Assembly (NCBI RefSeq): GCF_900291465.1
Contig: NZ_LT985808.1
Coordinates: forward strand, 976,092 to 1,040,091
Direction of reading: 5' to 3'
Source of the DNA: Bacteroides sp. Marseille-P3684
GTDB taxonomy: Bacteria; Bacteroidota; Bacteroidia; Bacteroidales; Bacteroidaceae
DNA length: 64,000 nt
Of the stretch, positions 8,925 through 18,680 are shown piece by piece (position 1 is the first letter of the stretch; each line of letters begins with the position of its first letter). The notes beneath the pieces were generated by a model, which saw only the letters and a list, made by a program, of their open reading frames with translations, was not told the origin of the DNA and searched no databases. Both the position numbers and the translations under genes were made by a program.

Positions 8925-11753
8925 ATGACGCAAACAATGAAAAGAAAGTATCTACATATTGGCTGTACGATGTCCGGCATGTTGCTCTGTGCGACAGGAG
9001 TCTGGGCACAAGAACAGCAAGACAGCCTGGTGAACGTGGCATTCGGCAAGATTGCGCGCGAAGACCTGACGACAGCCGTCTCGACGGTCAACACATCGGA
9101 GCTGCTCAAGAAGGTGAACAGTACGAACAGTCTGGTGGGGCTGGACAGCTACATCGGCGGATATACCGGAAACATCTGGGGACAGGAACCGCTGGTGCTC
9201 GTCGACGGGGTACCCCGTAGCGCAAGCAACGTGCGGGCTTCCGAGGTGGAGAGCATCACCGTCATGAAGGATGCAGCCGCCGTCGTACTCTACGGCAGCC
9301 GTGCCTCGAAGGGAGTGGTCCTCATCACGACCAAGCGCGGCAAGAACGAGCCGATGCGCATCGACGTGCGTGCCAATGCCGGTATCAATGTGCCGAAGGC
9401 ATACCCCAAATACCTGGATTCCGACTGCTACATGACGCTGTACAACGAAGCTTGCCGCAACGACGGACTCCCCGAACGTTATGACGCTTCGACCATCTAT
9501 TATACGAAGCTGGGTACGAACCCTTACCGCTATCCGAACATCGACTTCTACAGCTCCGACTACCTGAAGAAGGCGTATTTCAACACCGATGTGACAGGAG
9601 AGGTGACGGGAGGTAACGAGCGCACGCACTACTACCTGAACTTCGGCATGAACTACAACAACGACTTGCTGAAGTGGGGCGAGGCGAAGAACAACTCCGA
9701 CATGACCTTCAATGTGCGTGGAAACGTCGACATGCAGCTCGCCAAGTGGCTGAAGGCGACAACCAATGCCGCCGTGGTCTACACCAACCAGTACGATGGC
9801 CGCGGGGACTTCTGGGGAGCCGCTTCGACACTCCGTCCCAACTGGTTCGCTCCGTTGTTGCCTACCGACATGATGGACCCCAACTCGTCGTCCATCCAGG
9901 AATACATCACCAACAGCAACCACCTCATCGACGGCAAGTACCTCCTGGGCGGTACATCGGCAGACCTCACCAACCCGTTTGCGGACCTGCTGGCTGCCGG
10001 ATACATAAAGGAGAAGTCGCGCATGTTCATGTTCGACGTGGCACTTGAAGCCGACCTCAGCTCCGTGCTGGAGGGACTCTCGTTCCGCACGGCATACAGC
10101 GTGGACTACACCTCTTATTATTCAGAGGCGTTCAATGAGACATACGCAGTCTACGAGCCTACCTGGGCACAAGTGAACGGGAAGGACATGATTGTCGCCC
10201 TCAACAAGCACAATAACGACCAGAAGAACCCCAACGAGTACGTCGGCAAGTCGATGTATGACCAGACGATGACGTTCAGTGCGCAGTTTGACTACAACCG
10301 TACGTTCGCCAACCTCCACAACGTGTCGGCCACCCTCCTGGGATGGGGTTACCAGACACAGAGCTCTGCCGACGAGAATCACGAGAGCAGTGACTATCAC
10401 CGCACGAGCAACGTGAACCTGGGCTTACGTGCCGCCTATAATTACGACCATAAGTACTACGCCGAGTTCGGCGGTGCCGTCGTGCATTCCGCCAAGTTGC
10501 CCGAGGGTAACCGCAACGCCTTCTCGCCGTCAGTGAGCCTGGGATGGCGCATCAGCCGGGAGGACTTCTTCCGTGACAATGTATCCTGGATCGACGACCT
10601 GAAGCTCACTGCGTCCTACGCCAACCTGCATCAGGACCTCGACATCGAGAAGTATTACATGTACGAAGGCTACTTCTCCAAGACCGACGGTATGTACCCG
10701 CAGTGGCACGACGGAACGGCAGGCGGTTGGACACCGACGTCCAAGCAGGGTACGAACCTCGACCTCGACTTCATCACCCGCCAGGAGTTCCGTGTGGGCA
10801 TCGATGCCACACTTTTTGACCGTTTCCTGCGTTTGAACGCCAACTACTTCCATCAGGATACGAAGGGCCTGCTCACCCAAGGTTCGTCGACGATGTTCCC
10901 CTCGTTCTTCCAGGGCAGCACGAACAATACCTTCCTCCCGTGGATCAACTACAACGAAGACCGTCGCAGCGGGTTTGACTTCTCGCTGAGCGCCAACAAG
11001 AAGATTGGTGAGGTCGACGTCACGCTGGGATTCTCGGGCATGTACTTCACCTCGCAGGCGATGGTCCGCGACGAGATGTACGATGAGGCCTACCAGGAAC
11101 GTGCCGGACGTCCGCTCGACGTGTCCTTCGGTTACATCTGCGACGGTTTCTTCAACTCGCAGGAAGAGATTGACAACCATGCCCGCCAGACGTTCGGTAC
11201 GGTACGTCCCGGTGACCTGAAGTACCGCGACATCAACGACGACAACGTCATCGACAGCAAGGACCAGGTGGAACTCGGCAAGAACGGTTGGGCAGCACCT
11301 CCCTTCTCCTTCGGTCTGAACCTGACGCTGAAGTACAAGGACTTCACCTTCTTCGCCATGGGTACGGGACAGACAGGCTCCGTCGACTTCAAGAGCAGCT
11401 CGTACTATTGGAACCGCGGCACGAGCAAGTTCTCCGAGGTAGTCTGGGGACGTTGGACCGAGGAAACCAAGGAGACGGCGACCTATCCGCGTCTGACCAC
11501 CACCAACGGAGACAACAACTACCAGACCTCCACGTTCTGGATGTACAAGCGGAACTATTTCAACCTGAATCAGGTGCAGCTCACCTACGACTTCCCCGAA
11601 GATACTTTCAAGGGTACGTTCGTACGCGACCTGAGCGTCTACTGCGGCGGCTCCAGCCTGCTCACCATTTCCAAGGAGCGCAAGCACATGGAACTGAGCA
11701 CGGGAGTCCCCAACTGCCGCAACTTCTACCTGGGCTTCAAGGCTGCCTTCTGA
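8925..11753 (+). CDS. SusC/RagA family TonB-dependent transporter (second, short N-terminus)
   Basis: This is the second outer-membrane transporter of the tandem pair (942 residues). After a signal peptide ending near GVWAQ the protein goes almost directly into the plug (GLDSYIGGYTGNIWGQEPLVLVDGVPRS, VESITVMKDAAAVVLYGS, GVVLITTKRGK). The carboxypeptidase-regulatory domain found in the first SusC is absent, which explains the roughly 110-residue length difference. The rest is a typical barrel ending in NFYLGFKAAF. I use the ATG at 8925, but the ATG at 8937 gives a more conventional signal peptide and is equally possible. It corresponds in position to XusC. Confidence 0.93.
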   Translation: MTQTMKRKYLHIGCTMSGMLLCATGVWAQEQQDSLVNVAFGKIAREDLTTAVSTVNTSELLKKVNSTNSLVGLDSYIGGYTGNIWGQEPLVLVDGVPRSASNVRASEVESITVMKDAAAVVLYGSRASKGVVLITTKRGKNEPMRIDVRANAGINVPKAYPKYLDSDCYMTLYNEACRNDGLPERYDASTIYYTKLGTNPYRYPNIDFYSSDYLKKAYFNTDVTGEVTGGNERTHYYLNFGMNYNNDLLKWGEAKNNSDMTFNVRGNVDMQLAKWLKATTNAAVVYTNQYDGRGDFWGAASTLRPNWFAPLLPTDMMDPNSSSIQEYITNSNHLIDGKYLLGGTSADLTNPFADLLAAGYIKEKSRMFMFDVALEADLSSVLEGLSFRTAYSVDYTSYYSEAFNETYAVYEPTWAQVNGKDMIVALNKHNNDQKNPNEYVGKSMYDQTMTFSAQFDYNRTFANLHNVSATLLGWGYQTQSSADENHESSDYHRTSNVNLGLRAAYNYDHKYYAEFGGAVVHSAKLPEGNRNAFSPSVSLGWRISREDFFRDNVSWIDDLKLTASYANLHQDLDIEKYYMYEGYFSKTDGMYPQWHDGTAGGWTPTSKQGTNLDLDFITRQEFRVGIDATLFDRFLRLNANYFHQDTKGLLTQGSSTMFPSFFQGSTNNTFLPWINYNEDRRSGFDFSLSANKKIGEVDVTLGFSGMYFTSQAMVRDEMYDEAYQERAGRPLDVSFGYICDGFFNSQEEIDNHARQTFGTVRPGDLKYRDINDDNVIDSKDQVELGKNGWAAPPFSFGLNLTLKYKDFTFFAMGTGQTGSVDFKSSSYYWNRGTSKFSEVVWGRWTEETKETATYPRLTTTNGDNNYQTSTFWMYKRNYFNLNQVQLTYDFPEDTFKGTFVRDLSVYCGGSSLLTISKERKHMELSTGVPNCRNFYLGFKAAF

Positions 11754-11777
11754 TTCCTCACGACAAACTAGCAGAAT

Positions 11778-13532
11778 ATGAAAAAGACTATATTACTTTT
11801 AATGGCGGGTGCCTTCCTTGCTGCCGGGTGTGACGACCTCTTCGAGCCGGCGATTGAGAACCACCCCGATATCGAGCAACAGATGCACGACGACCCCGAG
11901 TACGCCCGGGGAATCCTGCATAACGTCTATAGCATGCTCCCCAGTTGCTACGACAACAGCGAGTATGCCACCGATGACGCCGTGACCAACCAGTCGTCGA
12001 ACGTCTTCCTCCAGATGGCGACCGGTGCATGGACCAACACGTCCTACAACCCGTTGAGCCAATGGAACAACGCCTACAACGCCCTCCAGTACATCAACCT
12101 CTTCCTGGAGAACGTCGACGAGGTCCGCTGGTCACAGGACGACCCTGAGATGAACGCCCTCTTCGCACGCCGTCTGAAGGGCGAGGCATACGGGCTCCGC
12201 GGCATGTACTACTACTATCTGTTGCGTGCACACGCCGGGTTCACTGCCGAAGGTGAACTGCTCGGTGTGCCCCTCATCAACGAGTACCTCACCACCACGT
12301 CGGACTTCAACATTCCCCGTGCGACCTATCAGCAATGTCTGGAGCAGGTGTACAGCGACCTTTCACAGGCGGAGCAGCTTCTCCCGTGGGAGTACAACGA
12401 CGTGTCCGCCGTCCCGGAGGGATTCCAGGACCTGACGACCGACGCCAGCAAGTATAACAATGTCATGGGTGCCAAGGCACGCCAGCTGTTCAACGGACTG
12501 ATAGCCCGCGCCTTCCGTGCTCGTATGGCACTCCTTGCCGCCAGTCCCCTCTATCAGGACCCCTCCAACAACGCCACGTGGGAAGACGCTGCGAACGCAG
12601 CAGCCGACATCATCGACTACAAGGGCGGAGTGGGAGGCCTGGCAAACGACGGGCTGGAATACTATTCGCCCTCAATCGTCAACAGTGCCGACGACGGCAA
12701 CAACCCTGCTGAAATCCTGTGGCGTAGCGGACGTTCGAGCAACAACACCCAGGAGTCGCAGAACTTCCCGCCCAGCCTCTATGGCACCGGATACATGAAC
12801 CCCTCGCAGAACCTTGTGGATGCCTTCCCCATGGCAAACGGATATCCCATCGACCACAGTGCAGGAAACTACAACGAGGTCGCTCCCTACGCCAATCGGG
12901 ACCCGCGTCTGGCGAAGTACATTATCTATAACGGAAGCACCATCAGCGAGAAGGGCGTCACCATCAACATCGTCAACTCCAGCACCGATGGCATCAACGT
13001 CACCGAGAACCGCTCCACCCGCACGGGTTACTACATGCGCAAACGTCTGCGTATGGACGTCAACTGCAACCCTGCAGCCACTTCCAACCAGCCGCACTAT
13101 GACCCGCGCATCCGCTTCACGGAGATGTATCTCGCCTTTGCCGAAGCTGCCAACGAGGCATGGGGCCCGAAGGATGCCCGTCGCGGTTACTCCGCGTATG
13201 ACGTTATCAAGAAGATCCGTCAGCGTGCAGGCGTCGGCGGAACCGATGATCCCTATCTGGAGGAGTGTGCCGCCAGCAAGGAACGCATGCGTGCCCTCAT
13301 CCACAACGAGCGCCGTCTGGAGATGTGCTTCGAGAGCGTCCGCTTCTGGGACCTGCGCCGCTGGAAGGAGAACCTCAACGAATCGGTCTACGGCTTGCAG
13401 TGGAACGGCAACGGCTACGAACGCATCCTGGTGGAGGAACGCTCCTACGAGGACTACATGTACTACAGCCCTGTGCCCAACTCCGAGATTCTCAAGTTCA
13501 GTAACCTGAAGCAGAACCGTGGCTGGGAGTAA
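11778..13532 (+). CDS. SusD/RagB family lipoprotein (second of two)
   Basis: This is the partner of the second SusC, starting 24 bases downstream of it. The 584 residues begin with a signal peptide and lipobox LAAGC (Cys18), followed by DDLFEPAIENHPD. SusD features are clear: RRLKGEAYGLRGMYYYYLLRAHAGF, IARAFRARMALLAASPLYQDP, RDPRLAKYIIYNG, RFTEMYLAFAEAANEA, VIKKIRQRAG and NERRLEMCFESVRFWDLRRW. It should sit on the outer leaflet of the outer membrane as a glycan-binding lid. By position it corresponds to XusD. Confidence 0.95.
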   Translation: MKKTILLLMAGAFLAAGCDDLFEPAIENHPDIEQQMHDDPEYARGILHNVYSMLPSCYDNSEYATDDAVTNQSSNVFLQMATGAWTNTSYNPLSQWNNAYNALQYINLFLENVDEVRWSQDDPEMNALFARRLKGEAYGLRGMYYYYLLRAHAGFTAEGELLGVPLINEYLTTTSDFNIPRATYQQCLEQVYSDLSQAEQLLPWEYNDVSAVPEGFQDLTTDASKYNNVMGAKARQLFNGLIARAFRARMALLAASPLYQDPSNNATWEDAANAAADIIDYKGGVGGLANDGLEYYSPSIVNSADDGNNPAEILWRSGRSSNNTQESQNFPPSLYGTGYMNPSQNLVDAFPMANGYPIDHSAGNYNEVAPYANRDPRLAKYIIYNGSTISEKGVTINIVNSSTDGINVTENRSTRTGYYMRKRLRMDVNCNPAATSNQPHYDPRIRFTEMYLAFAEAANEAWGPKDARRGYSAYDVIKKIRQRAGVGGTDDPYLEECAASKERMRALIHNERRLEMCFESVRFWDLRRWKENLNESVYGLQWNGNGYERILVEERSYEDYMYYSPVPNSEILKFSNLKQNRGWE

Positions 13533-13567
13533 CCCTACTATCATCACTCACCATTAACAACAGACTT

Positions 13568-14608
13568 ATGAAAAAGAACATACTTTACTCCGGACTGGCA
13601 GCCCTGCTCCTCTCGTTCACCGCGTCCTGTGAAAGCTCGGACAACGAGTTTCCCGACTTCGACTACCAGACGGTTTATTTCGCCAACCAGCTTGCCATGC
13701 GCACCATCGAGCTGGGTGAAGATGAATTTGTCGACAATACCGGCGACAACGAACACCGCTTCTCCATCAACGCTGCCTGGGGCGGCGGATACACCAACCG
13801 TCAGAACGTCATCATCGACTACGTGGTAGACCCTTCGCTCTGCGACAGACTCTACTTCAAGGGAACCGACACCCCTCTGACCCTCATGCCGGAGTCGTAC
13901 TATGAACTGGGCAACCCGAGCCAGATAGCCATCCCCCGCGGAGAAATCAAGGGCGGTGTGGACGTCTACCTGACCGACGCCTTCTTCGCCGACGAGAAGT
14001 CGGTCACCGACTACTATGTCATCCCCCTGCGCATGACTCATGTTGAGGGAGCCGACTCCATCCTCATGGGAGCAGCCGGTGTGGAGGACCCCATGCTGAC
14101 CAACAGCGGACACTGGAACATCCAGCCGAAGAACTACGTGCTCTATGCCGTGAAGTACGTCAATCCCTATCACGGTGAGTACCTCCGCCGCGGTGTCGAC
14201 CAGGCGGTCATCAACGGGGTATCGTCGACCATCGTCCGTCATGAAGAATATGTGGAGAACGACGAGACCGTGCAGCTCACCACGAAGAGCCTGACCGGAA
14301 ACATCCTCACGCTTTCGACAAAGGATCCCTCCAACAACATTTTCTTCTACAATATACGTCTGGACTTCAAGGACGACGGCAGCTGTGAGATATCTTCCGC
14401 CTTCGACAACGCCGAAGTGACGGGACAAGGCAAGTTTGTCAAGGACGGCGAGAAGAACAGCCTCGGCGGCAAGGACCGCGACGCCATCTACCTCGACTAC
14501 AAGGTGAACTTCACGCACCTGAACATGAGCCTCGCTACCCGCGACACGCTGGTGCTCCACACCCGCAACGTGGTCGGTGGAAAGACGTTTGAGATAGACA
14601 TCAAGTGA
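13568..14608 (+). CDS. Surface glycan-binding lipoprotein, DUF1735/DUF4361 (XusE-like)
   Basis: This 346-residue lipoprotein has no enzyme motif. It has a signal peptide with lipobox TASC (Cys22), and then a region resembling the DUF1735 (BT_3987-like N-terminal) domain found in PUL surface proteins: VYFANQLAMRTIELGEDEF, IDYVVDPSLC, and IPRGEIKGGVDVYLTDAFF with VIPLRMTHVEGADSI. The C-terminal part from about residue 195 resembles a DUF4361-type beta domain (KNYVLYAVKYVNPYHGEYL). In xus-type loci the gene after the second SusD encodes such a xylan-binding surface protein. Function is inferred from position and fold. Confidence 0.8.
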   Translation: MKKNILYSGLAALLLSFTASCESSDNEFPDFDYQTVYFANQLAMRTIELGEDEFVDNTGDNEHRFSINAAWGGGYTNRQNVIIDYVVDPSLCDRLYFKGTDTPLTLMPESYYELGNPSQIAIPRGEIKGGVDVYLTDAFFADEKSVTDYYVIPLRMTHVEGADSILMGAAGVEDPMLTNSGHWNIQPKNYVLYAVKYVNPYHGEYLRRGVDQAVINGVSSTIVRHEEYVENDETVQLTTKSLTGNILTLSTKDPSNNIFFYNIRLDFKDDGSCEISSAFDNAEVTGQGKFVKDGEKNSLGGKDRDAIYLDYKVNFTHLNMSLATRDTLVLHTRNVVGGKTFEIDIK

Positions 14609-14633
14609 AGTGAGTGACCCCGCTTCCTCTTCC

Positions 14634-14656
14634 GTCCGCCTCTCACACCGGCGGAC
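14634..14656 (+). terminator. Intercistronic stem-loop
   Basis: GTCCGCC (14634-14640) pairs with GGCGGAC (14650-14656) around a 9-base loop, flanked by C-rich and G-rich runs that could extend the pairing. It sits in the 90-base gap between two genes of the xylan locus and resembles the hairpins at 3715, 16961 and 29908. A U-tract is absent. Confidence 0.45.
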
Positions 14657-14698
14657 AGGGGACGGGGGCGCCATGCAAACCCATTAAAACAAAGAGAC

Positions 14699-16933
14699 AT
14701 GAAACATATCAGCAATAAGCTAATCGGATTCGCCCTGCTGTCTGCAGCAGTGGTGGCATGTACCGATGAGTACGACTGCAATCTTCAGCTGGAGAAGCCG
14801 GTCGACGCCGAAGTCAGCGAGTACCTCGCCAGCTTCGACCTGCTCAAGACTTACATTACACGCACTCCGGAATCGCCGTTCCAGCTCACTTCCAAAGTGT
14901 CGGCTTCGGAGTTCGGGACTCGTGAGGTGGCATTCAGCACCATCCTGAACAACCTCGACGGTGCCGATGTCGATGGCTCGTTCAGCACCGCCTCCTGTCT
15001 GCAGGACAACGGCAGCTACAGCGTGGTCGACATGAAGTCGGCGGCAGAGGTGGCACAGGAAGCCGGACTGTCGCTCTTCGGCGGAACGCTCTGTTCCGAC
15101 CAGGGACAGTGCGCTTCCTACTACAATTCCCTCATCGAGCCGGTCATCATCCCCTTCGTGCCTGAAGAGGGGAGTATCGTGGTGGCTGACTTCGAGAAGG
15201 ACGCCCTTGGCACTTCATACCCCTTGACGGGGGCGGGCGCCAGCTCCGTGGTGGAAGACCCCGACGGCAACGGTAGCAAGGTGCTCCGTCTGGGGGACGA
15301 GACCACCGGTTTGAGCTACTCTCACCCGAAGTTCACCGTGACCCTTCCCGGTGGAGCTACGTTGGGCGACTGCTCCAGCCTGAAGCTCGACATGCGCATC
15401 ATCGACCAGTTCGGTATCTATGGTGCCGGTATGAGAGTCTTCATCAACGGGACGGAACTGGCCGTCAGCAACAGCAACGGCGGCGTGAATGCGCAGGGCT
15501 TCGGCTGTAACCCCAATACATGGAACCGCAGTGCGAAGATTCAGTTCCTGAGCAGCAACGAGACTTACGGCAACTCGCCGGCTGTCATCATACCCAAGAA
15601 TCTTGAAGGACTGACGACCTTTGAGCTGGGCGTGGGAACCGCCTCCGGCGATGCCCGCTACTACATGGACAACGTGACGCTCGACTACATGTTGCCCGCC
15701 GAAGGCAGCACGATGATTGACTTCGAGAGTGATGCCGCAGGTACGCAGTATCCGATGACTAACGGCAATCAGGCAGTGGTCGAGGACGACCCCACCGGGA
15801 CGCACGGCAAGGTGCTCCACGTCGGTACGGCTTCCTCGTTGTGCAGCTACACGTACCCGACCTTCCACGTGAAGTTGAAGGACGGACGTACGCTGGGCGA
15901 TTACACGGGCGTCTACCTGGAGATGTTCCTCATCGACGGGAAAGGCAAGTATGGTTCCGGTATGCGTATCGTCATCAACGGGCAGGAGTTCAACTGCGGC
16001 ATGGGACCGGCTCATCTCGGTGCTCCCGACAATGCATGGGGACGCATCTACATCCCCTTCGTCCTGGACGGCACGTCCGGTAACGGACAGATCGGCATAC
16101 CGTCATCGATGAAGGACCTGACGGAAGTGGACATCGCCGTAGGGTCCGGCTCCGGTGAGTGGCACGCCTACATGGACAACATCGACTTCCGCTGGAAGGC
16201 GGACGACCAGGTCATCGAGAAGACCCCCGAAGAGAAGAAGGACATCTTCACCGGCGAGCTGCGCACATGGATAGGTGCACTCATCGATGCCGGCGGTGAG
16301 ACCGTCAAGGGATGGAACGTCATCGGTGAACCACTCAGCAAGACGAACGACGCCAACACCTTCCACTGGGGCGAGTACCTCGGGGAGACCGAGTACGCGC
16401 AGACTGCCGTCCGGATGGCACGCGACACCGCGAAGACCGACCTCGACCTCTTCGTCAGCAACACCTTCAGCCAAAGCGAGAACCTCACGCAGAAGTTCGA
16501 CGAGCTGGATGCGCTGGTGAAGACCTGGGAGGCGGACGGCGTGACGAAGCTCGACGGCTACAACATCCTGCTCCACGCCACTTACTCCAAGGATGCAGCC
16601 ACTCAGGAGGCAAACCAGGAAGCCATTGTCGCACTCTTCACTCGCCTGGCTGAGAGCGGACGCCTCGTACGCATCTCCGACTTCACCGTGCAGGTGCTGG
16701 ATGAGAAGGGCAATGCCATCACGACCGCGCAACGCTCCTTCGAGGACGAGATGCTCGGGGCAGACTATGCCGCCTTCATCCTCAAGAAGTACTTTGAGAT
16801 TATCCCCGCCGCCCAACAGTACGGCATCTCCTTCTCCCGCCTGACCGAGGGCAACGACGCTGTCCTCTGTCCGTGGAGTTCCGGTTACAACCGCACCGGC
16901 ATGTACGTGGGCATTATTGACGGACTGAAATAA
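14699..16933 (+). CDS. GH10-like lipoprotein with two inserted carbohydrate-binding modules, probably catalytically inactive
   Basis: The architecture is that of Xyn10C-type proteins, a GH10 barrel interrupted by two tandem CBM-like domains. There is a lipobox VVAC (Cys21). Residues about 35-145 match the start of the GH10 barrel and about 510-744 match the rest. The insert holds two similar beta-sandwich repeats (about 160-335 and 340-500), each opening with a DFE..A.GT.YP motif and ending YMDN. The catalytic positions look degenerate. The acid/base site reads VIGEPL with E544, where GH10 normally has NEP. The nucleophile site normally reads SELD but here reads ISDFT, with D661. GHTLCWH is replaced by GGTLCSD at 128-134. 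I infer a xylan-binding surface protein rather than a xylanase. The alignment was made by eye from remembered family motifs. Confidence 0.8.
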   Translation: MKHISNKLIGFALLSAAVVACTDEYDCNLQLEKPVDAEVSEYLASFDLLKTYITRTPESPFQLTSKVSASEFGTREVAFSTILNNLDGADVDGSFSTASCLQDNGSYSVVDMKSAAEVAQEAGLSLFGGTLCSDQGQCASYYNSLIEPVIIPFVPEEGSIVVADFEKDALGTSYPLTGAGASSVVEDPDGNGSKVLRLGDETTGLSYSHPKFTVTLPGGATLGDCSSLKLDMRIIDQFGIYGAGMRVFINGTELAVSNSNGGVNAQGFGCNPNTWNRSAKIQFLSSNETYGNSPAVIIPKNLEGLTTFELGVGTASGDARYYMDNVTLDYMLPAEGSTMIDFESDAAGTQYPMTNGNQAVVEDDPTGTHGKVLHVGTASSLCSYTYPTFHVKLKDGRTLGDYTGVYLEMFLIDGKGKYGSGMRIVINGQEFNCGMGPAHLGAPDNAWGRIYIPFVLDGTSGNGQIGIPSSMKDLTEVDIAVGSGSGEWHAYMDNIDFRWKADDQVIEKTPEEKKDIFTGELRTWIGALIDAGGETVKGWNVIGEPLSKTNDANTFHWGEYLGETEYAQTAVRMARDTAKTDLDLFVSNTFSQSENLTQKFDELDALVKTWEADGVTKLDGYNILLHATYSKDAATQEANQEAIVALFTRLAESGRLVRISDFTVQVLDEKGNAITTAQRSFEDEMLGADYAAFILKKYFEIIPAAQQYGISFSRLTEGNDAVLCPWSSGYNRTGMYVGIIDGLK

Positions 16934-16960
16934 CAACTTGACTCTCGCAGGCACAGGCCG

Positions 16961-16998
16961 CAGCTGACCCGTGACGGAGCACCGGGCGGCGTCAGCTG
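16961..16998 (+). terminator. Intercistronic stem-loop
   Basis: CAGCTGAC at 16961-16968 pairs with GTCAGCTG at 16991-16998 around a 22-base loop, and a flanking CCG/CGG could extend the stem past a bulge. It occupies the gap between the GH10-like gene and the GH30 gene. No U-tract follows. Confidence 0.45.
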
Positions 16999-17036
16999 AC
17001 GGCTTGGACTTGCGGCGGTCGAATAACAGCAAGACT

Positions 17037-18680
17037 ATGAAATCGTATACCTTTAAACTGTGTTGGCTTCTGATGGGACTGTGCCTCGCGTGGGGCTGTT
17101 CCGATGACGACGACAACGTGATGAACACCGGTGAGCGCGAAGGCTCATACGCGCTCTTCCTGAAAAACGAACTGCAAGTCTCCGGTCATGCCGGGACGAC
17201 CATGGCGGTGGTACAGTGGTCCGAAGCCGAATGGGAAATCTCCCTGGGCGAGGGCGACCTCGTGACAGCAGTCTCTCCCATGTCGGGAGGTGCCGCTACC
17301 GACCTGCACCAGAACGTCCGCCTGAAGATTGACTATAACGTCAACGGCGGACGCGAAGCCAAGTCGCAGGTCCTCCACCTGACGAACAAGACCACCGGCG
17401 AAGTCAGCGACCTGACCATCCGTCAGGGACTCGCCTATGAAATCACGGCACTCGACATCGATGCGTCCGTCCGTCATCAGCCTGTGGTCGGCTTCGGAGG
17501 CATGTACAACCCGAAGATATGGACCGGCAGCAATGTGCTGAGCACCGAAGATATGAACACCCTCTACGGTCCCGGCGGACTGGGTTACTCCGTCCTCCGC
17601 CTGATGATTTACCCCAACGAAGCCGATTGGAGCACCGACGTCGCAGCTGCCAAGCTCGCACAGGAGAACGGCGCCATCGTCTTCGCCTGTCCCTGGGTCG
17701 CACCCGATGCGCTGACAGAACTGGTGAAGGTGGGCGACAATGACGTTCCCCACCTGAAGGCGGAGAATTATGCCGCCTATGCGGACCATCTGGTGAAGTA
17801 CATTACCTATATGCAGGCAAACGGGGTCAATTTGTACGCAATCTCTGTACAAAATGAGCCTGACATGGAATTTATGACGTGGACTCCGGAAGAATTGCTT
17901 ACCTTTGTCAAGCAGTACGGTGCGAAGATCCGTGCCACAGGCGTCAAGCTGATGGCTCCCGAGGCATGCGGCACCTCGCCCGACTTCACTGACCCCTTTA
18001 TCAACGATGCCGAGGCATTCGCCCAGACCGACATTGTCGTAGGTCACCTCTATCAGGGCTTCATTAACACCGCCCAGGCGGGATACGAGAAAGACCGCCA
18101 CGACTATGTGTGCGGACTCTACTCGCGCATCGGTGGCAAGACCTGGTGGATGACCGAGCACCTCTTCAATGACGGGGAGACGGAGACTGACCCCGCCTTG
18201 TGGCAGTTCCGTACGTGGGACTACAACCTCACCCACCTGGGCAAGGAAATCCACATGTGTATGGAAGGCTATTGCAGCGCTTACGTGTACTGGTACCTGA
18301 AACGCTTCTACGGCATGTTGGGGGACAGCGACCAGCGCAGTCCGGCAGGCGAAGGCGAAGTGACGAAGAACGGGTATATCCTGGCACACTACGCACAGTA
18401 CGCCACCGGCATGACCCGTATCGGAGCGACGTCGGACAACTCGTCGGTGATGGCAACCGCCTATACCAACGAGGCTGGCAGTGAAGTCACCATCGTGCTG
18501 CTCAACCTCTCGACCGACACCCAAAGCGTGGAAATCCCCCTGAGCGGAGCTACGGTGAAGGAGGCGGTGGAGACCGATGCGGACCGTAACATGGCACCGG
18601 CAGAGACGGGCAAGACCGACACCGGCATCTATGTCATGGCAAACGCCAACAGCATTGTATCAGTCAGACTAGCATTATGA
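17037..18680 (+). CDS. GH30 glucuronoarabinoxylan endo-1,4-beta-xylanase-like lipoprotein
   Basis: This predicted endoxylanase probably attacks glucuronic-acid-substituted xylan and may supply backbone cleavage that the degenerate GH10 cannot. The open frame extends upstream to 16971, but the ATG at 17037 starts a good lipoprotein signal (LCLAWGC then SDDDDN), giving 547 residues. Residues about 30-125 resemble a BACON-like module (VRLKIDYNVNGG, VLHLTNKTTGEVSDLTIRQG). The GH30 barrel begins with HQPVVGFGGMYN. The acid/base is E274 in SVQNEPD and the nucleophile is E374 in WWMTEHLF. The YWYLKRFYG segment is where GH30_8 enzymes usually carry Arg residues near the uronate. Here a Lys-Arg pair is seen, so glucuronate dependence is uncertain. 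A C-terminal beta domain follows. Its stop overlaps the next start (ATGA), suggesting translational coupling. Confidence 0.88.
   Translation: MKSYTFKLCWLLMGLCLAWGCSDDDDNVMNTGEREGSYALFLKNELQVSGHAGTTMAVVQWSEAEWEISLGEGDLVTAVSPMSGGAATDLHQNVRLKIDYNVNGGREAKSQVLHLTNKTTGEVSDLTIRQGLAYEITALDIDASVRHQPVVGFGGMYNPKIWTGSNVLSTEDMNTLYGPGGLGYSVLRLMIYPNEADWSTDVAAAKLAQENGAIVFACPWVAPDALTELVKVGDNDVPHLKAENYAAYADHLVKYITYMQANGVNLYAISVQNEPDMEFMTWTPEELLTFVKQYGAKIRATGVKLMAPEACGTSPDFTDPFINDAEAFAQTDIVVGHLYQGFINTAQAGYEKDRHDYVCGLYSRIGGKTWWMTEHLFNDGETETDPALWQFRTWDYNLTHLGKEIHMCMEGYCSAYVYWYLKRFYGMLGDSDQRSPAGEGEVTKNGYILAHYAQYATGMTRIGATSDNSSVMATAYTNEAGSEVTIVLLNLSTDTQSVEIPLSGATVKEAVETDADRNMAPAETGKTDTGIYVMANANSIVSVRLAL

Noticed and set aside
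16971-17036. Upstream start for the GH30 gene
   Set aside because: The extra 22 residues are polar and would bury the lipoprotein signal. They also overlap the stem-loop at 16961-16998.
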